Shown piece by piece: positions 3,834 to 5,592 of a stretch of 5,592 nucleotides of DNA (positions are counted from its first letter, which is position 1; each line of letters starts with the position of its first letter). The stretch lies in NCBI GenBank assembly GCA_027068725.1, contig JAMOMD010000426.1, positions 1 through 5,592 of the forward strand, read 5' to 3'. A model generated the notes under the pieces. The model was not told where the DNA came from, did no database searches, and worked only from the letters and a program-made list of their open reading frames with translations. Both the position numbers and the translations under genes were made by a program. The DNA is from Thermoproteales archaeon (GTDB lineage: Archaea; Thermoproteota; Thermoprotei; Thermoproteales; Thermocladiaceae).

Positions 3834-5078
3834 ATGATTAAGCTTCCAGAAGATGGTGAACTAATAAGAATAGAGGGAGGGGTCTGGAAAGTACCTAACA
3901 AGCCCATAGTAGCCTACATTGAGGGAGATGGCATTGGTCCTGAAGTCATAAGACCAACAATAGAGATTGTGAACGAGGCAGTTAGTCTGTGCTATGGAAG
4001 TTCTAGAGAGATAAAGTGGGTTAAGCTCTATGCAGGTGATGAAGCCGAGAAACTGTTTGGCACTAGACTTCCTGAGGAGACACTCAAGACGCTTGAGGTT
4101 GTGAGAGTTCTACTCAAGGGACCACTATACACTCCTCCTGGAGGAGGATGGAGGAGCATAAACGTCTTCCTGAGACAGCACTTTGATCTCTACGCAAACA
4201 TTAGACCAGTCAAGTACTTCGATGGTCTACCCTCGCCTCTCAAGAACCCACAGGGTATAGACATGGTAATATTCAGAGAAAACACAGATGACCTATACGT
4301 AGGTATTGAGTGGCCTTGGGATAGTCAGGAAGCTAAGAAGGTGAGAGAGTTTCTGAAAAAGGAGTTTGGAATCGAGCTTCCTGAAGATACTGGAATTGGT
4401 ATAAAACCAATGAGTCGATACAAGACTATCAGGATAGCGAGACTAGCGATAAGGTACGCCATTAGTACAGGAAGGAAGTTCGTCACAGTTGTGCACAAGG
4501 GAAACATAATGAAGTATACTGAGGGAGCGTTTCGTGAGTGGGTATACGAGGTTGCTCTGAAGGAGTTTGGTGACTACTTCATAACTGAGAAGGAGCTGTA
4601 TGAGAAGTATGGAGGAAGAATTCCTGAAGGAAAGCTAGTCATAAATGATAGAATAATGGACAACATGCTACAGCAAATAGTGCTAAACCCACAGCAGTTT
4701 CAGGTAATAATATGCCCAAACGTCAATGGTGACTATCTCAGCGATGCTGCCGCCGCACTTGTTGGCGGTGTCTCAGTCGCACCAAGTGCAAACATTGGAG
4801 ATACAGCTGCGCTATTCGAGCCTGTGCATGGCACAGCACCTGACATTGCTGGAAAAGGAATAGCTAACCCAACAGCTGCACTGCTCTCAGCCTGTCTAAT
4901 GCTTGAGTACATGGGCTGGCATGAGGCAGCTAACCTCATTAGAGAAGCCATACAGGAGGTTATAAGGCAGGGCAAGGTCACGGCTGACTTAGCTAGACTG
5001 ATGGGCAAAGATAAGTATCTCAAGACTGAGGAGTACAAACGAGAAATACTTGAGATAATGCACAGTTTAAAACACTAG
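3834..5078 (+). CDS. icd: Isocitrate dehydrogenase, predicted NAD+-preferring
   Basis: A 414-residue enzyme, nearly the length of E. coli Icd (416), catalysing isocitrate to 2-oxoglutarate in the citric acid cycle, cytosolic and probably homodimeric. It aligns by eye along its whole length. Substrate residues are S108, N110 and R114 in GGGWRSINVFLRQ (103-115), R124 (ANIRP), R148 in MVIFREN, Y155 and K222 in HKGNIMKYTEG. Metal ligands are D272, D300 and D304 (NGDYLSD). S108 matches E. coli Ser113, and RSINVFLRQ clearly separates it from isopropylmalate dehydrogenase. The cofactor loop reads HGTAPDIAGKGIANP (332-346): Asp337, Ile338 and Ala344 stand where E. coli has the NADP+ determinants Lys344, Tyr345 and Val351, and Ala384 replaces Tyr391. 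Arg388 (E. coli Arg395) is kept. Known engineering and phylogenetic work links Asp344/Ile345 to NAD+ use, so NAD+ preference is inferred. Its start is supported by a TATA-like box and the usual N-terminal length. Confidence 0.95.
   Translation: MIKLPEDGELIRIEGGVWKVPNKPIVAYIEGDGIGPEVIRPTIEIVNEAVSLCYGSSREIKWVKLYAGDEAEKLFGTRLPEETLKTLEVVRVLLKGPLYTPPGGGWRSINVFLRQHFDLYANIRPVKYFDGLPSPLKNPQGIDMVIFRENTDDLYVGIEWPWDSQEAKKVREFLKKEFGIELPEDTGIGIKPMSRYKTIRIARLAIRYAISTGRKFVTVVHKGNIMKYTEGAFREWVYEVALKEFGDYFITEKELYEKYGGRIPEGKLVINDRIMDNMLQQIVLNPQQFQVIICPNVNGDYLSDAAAALVGGVSVAPSANIGDTAALFEPVHGTAPDIAGKGIANPTAALLSACLMLEYMGWHEAANLIREAIQEVIRQGKVTADLARLMGKDKYLKTEEYKREILEIMHSLKH
5066..5072 (+). promoter_or_regulatory. 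TATA-like box for the 93-residue gene
   Basis: TTTAAAA lies inside the last codons of isocitrate dehydrogenase, about 34 bp (centre to start) before the ATG at 5103. Transcription would begin near 5095 and give a leader of only a few bases. Co-transcription with the dehydrogenase is equally possible, given the 24-bp gap. Confidence 0.4.
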
Positions 5079-5102
5079 TACCTTAACCAAGAGAGCTAAC
5101 CG

Positions 5103-5384
5103 ATGACCTACAGAGAGCTTGAGGAGCTACTGCATAAGCTGATCACAGCAATAAGACAGAGCACACAGCAGGAACAGCAGATAGTTAACGAGGACTTTGC
5201 TAAACAAATAGTGAGCTTCATAAATACACTATGGCAAGGCCTCAGAATACCCGAAGACTTGAAAGCGAGACTTGTCGAAATGATAGTTGACTATACACTA
5301 AGAGCAACACTGAGAGTAAGTCCAAGAAAGAGAAAAGAAAACGAGGACAACTCACAGTACATACCAAGCACGTACTTCATATAA
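5103..5384 (+). CDS. Hypothetical 93-residue helical protein
   Basis: I do not recognise this protein. ATG at 5103 follows isocitrate dehydrogenase by 24 bp on the same strand, with no Shine-Dalgarno site. Residues 1-72 look almost wholly alpha-helical: YRELEELLHKLITAIRQ, a Gln-rich turn (STQQEQQ, 20-26), FAKQIVSFINTLWQGL and, after IPED (49-52), LKARLVEMIVDYTLRATL. The leucine/isoleucine spacing suggests a small helical bundle or an oligomerisation surface. A basic patch SPRKRK (73-78) and a polar tail ending in YFI follow. There is no signal peptide, membrane segment or metal-binding motif. The three well-formed helices and codon use like its neighbour argue for a real gene. A guide RNA begins 17 bp after its stop codon, so its mRNA may carry or be cut near that RNA. 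Confidence 0.7.
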   Translation: MTYRELEELLHKLITAIRQSTQQEQQIVNEDFAKQIVSFINTLWQGLRIPEDLKARLVEMIVDYTLRATLRVSPRKRKENEDNSQYIPSTYFI

Positions 5385-5401
5385 CTCACAATTTAATCAG
5401 G

Positions 5402-5450
5402 ATGATGAGCGCACCCTAAGATGATAGATGATTTGAACGCCAGCGACTGA
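5402..5450 (+). ncRNA. C/D-box guide sRNA, plus strand
   Basis: Box C ATGATGA (5402-5408), guide GCGCACCCTAAG (5409-5420), a weak D' ATGA (5421-5424), a 3-base spacer, a weak C' ATGATTT (5428-5434), guide GAACGCCAGCGA (5435-5446) and box D CTGA (5447-5450). The 12-3-12 spacing is identical to that of the sRNA at 1456-1504. Degenerate internal boxes are common in archaeal C/D sRNAs, while the terminal C and D boxes here are perfect. Predicted targets are CUUAGGGUGCGC (methyl on G) and UCGCUGGCGUUC (methyl on the fourth-following U, fifth base); not matched to a known rRNA site. A pyrimidine tract TCTCTCTTT (5451-5459) follows box D and may mark the 3' end. TTCATATAA at 5376-5384 could be its TATA box, or it is cut from the upstream mRNA. 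Confidence 0.75.
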
Positions 5451-5457
5451 TCTCTCT

Positions 5458-5592
5458 TTATACTCCATGAGGCCTATACACTATCAGGAAGTACTTAGCA
5501 TCTTCAGTAAGCACGATCTGCCTAGTGTCTCCCATCTTTAGGATCTTTATTATGTTACGCTTCTCAAATTCATTCACAATTTCAATAAATTC
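5458..5592 (-). CDS. C-terminal part of an unknown gene, cut by the window edge
   Basis: The minus frame is open from the window edge (5592) to TAA at 5458-5460, giving 44 residues. It reads like a normal protein end: a charged helix EFIEIVNEFEKRNIIKIL, then a turn MGDTRQ and two strands, IVLTED and AKYFLIVYRP, ending HGV. The alternating charged and hydrophobic pattern and sensible codon use support coding. I do not recognise the family from this fragment. It is convergent with the 93-residue gene, and its stop codon lies 7 bp from box D of the plus-strand guide RNA, so the sRNA 3' end and this mRNA 3' end probably overlap. Confidence 0.7.
   Translation of the reverse strand, partial: EFIEIVNEFEKRNIIKILKMGDTRQIVLTEDAKYFLIVYRPHGV

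Noticed and set aside
4733..5038. Minus-strand open frame of 101 codons inside isocitrate dehydrogenase
   Set aside because: It is antisense to highly conserved enzyme sequence and has Ser/Ala-rich shadow composition.

Overview
The window looks like chromosomal DNA of a hyperthermophilic or thermophilic crenarchaeon (Thermoproteota). The evidence is a crenarchaeal-type protein lysine methyltransferase (aKMT family), a small pyruvoyl decarboxylase of the archaeal SpeH type, a THUMP-domain RNA methyltransferase, TATA-like boxes at leaderless spacing, no strong Shine-Dalgarno sites, and three archaeal C/D-box guide RNAs. AGG/AGA-rich arginine codons and frequent ATA fit this. I cannot name the genus. 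No mobile element, CRISPR array, tRNA or rRNA gene was recognised.

Left part (1-1027). An AT-rich edge carries an 11-bp direct repeat and a hairpin. Then come two divergent genes: the SpeH-family proenzyme (minus) and the aKMT-like methyltransferase (plus). They are separated by only 34 bp, which contain a single TATA-like tract.

Middle (1028-2825). All recognised features here are on the minus strand. In transcription order they are a THUMP RNA methyltransferase, a 53-residue very basic Trp/Met-rich protein not found by ordinary length cut-offs, two complete C/D-box sRNAs in tandem, and a possible small membrane-protein remnant with an in-frame TAG. This resembles one mixed mRNA/guide-RNA transcription unit.

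Right part (2824-5592). Mostly plus strand: a divergent Rossmann-like protein that may be a decayed flavin/NAD oxidoreductase, an isocitrate dehydrogenase whose cofactor-site residues suggest NAD+ rather than NADP+, and a 93-residue protein of unknown function. A third C/D-box sRNA follows 17 bp after that gene. A minus-strand gene, cut by the window edge, ends 7 bp beyond that sRNA. The Rossmann-like gene and the THUMP methyltransferase start head to head inside one CATG.

Theme. S-adenosylmethionine runs through the left half. SpeH is either an AdoMet decarboxylase or its arginine-decarboxylase relative in polyamine synthesis, and aKMT and the THUMP enzyme use AdoMet. C/D sRNAs guide AdoMet-dependent 2'-O-methylation by fibrillarin. 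The most noteworthy content is the set of three compact guide RNAs and the basic miniprotein placed just before two of them. Isocitrate dehydrogenase is the only central-metabolism gene.
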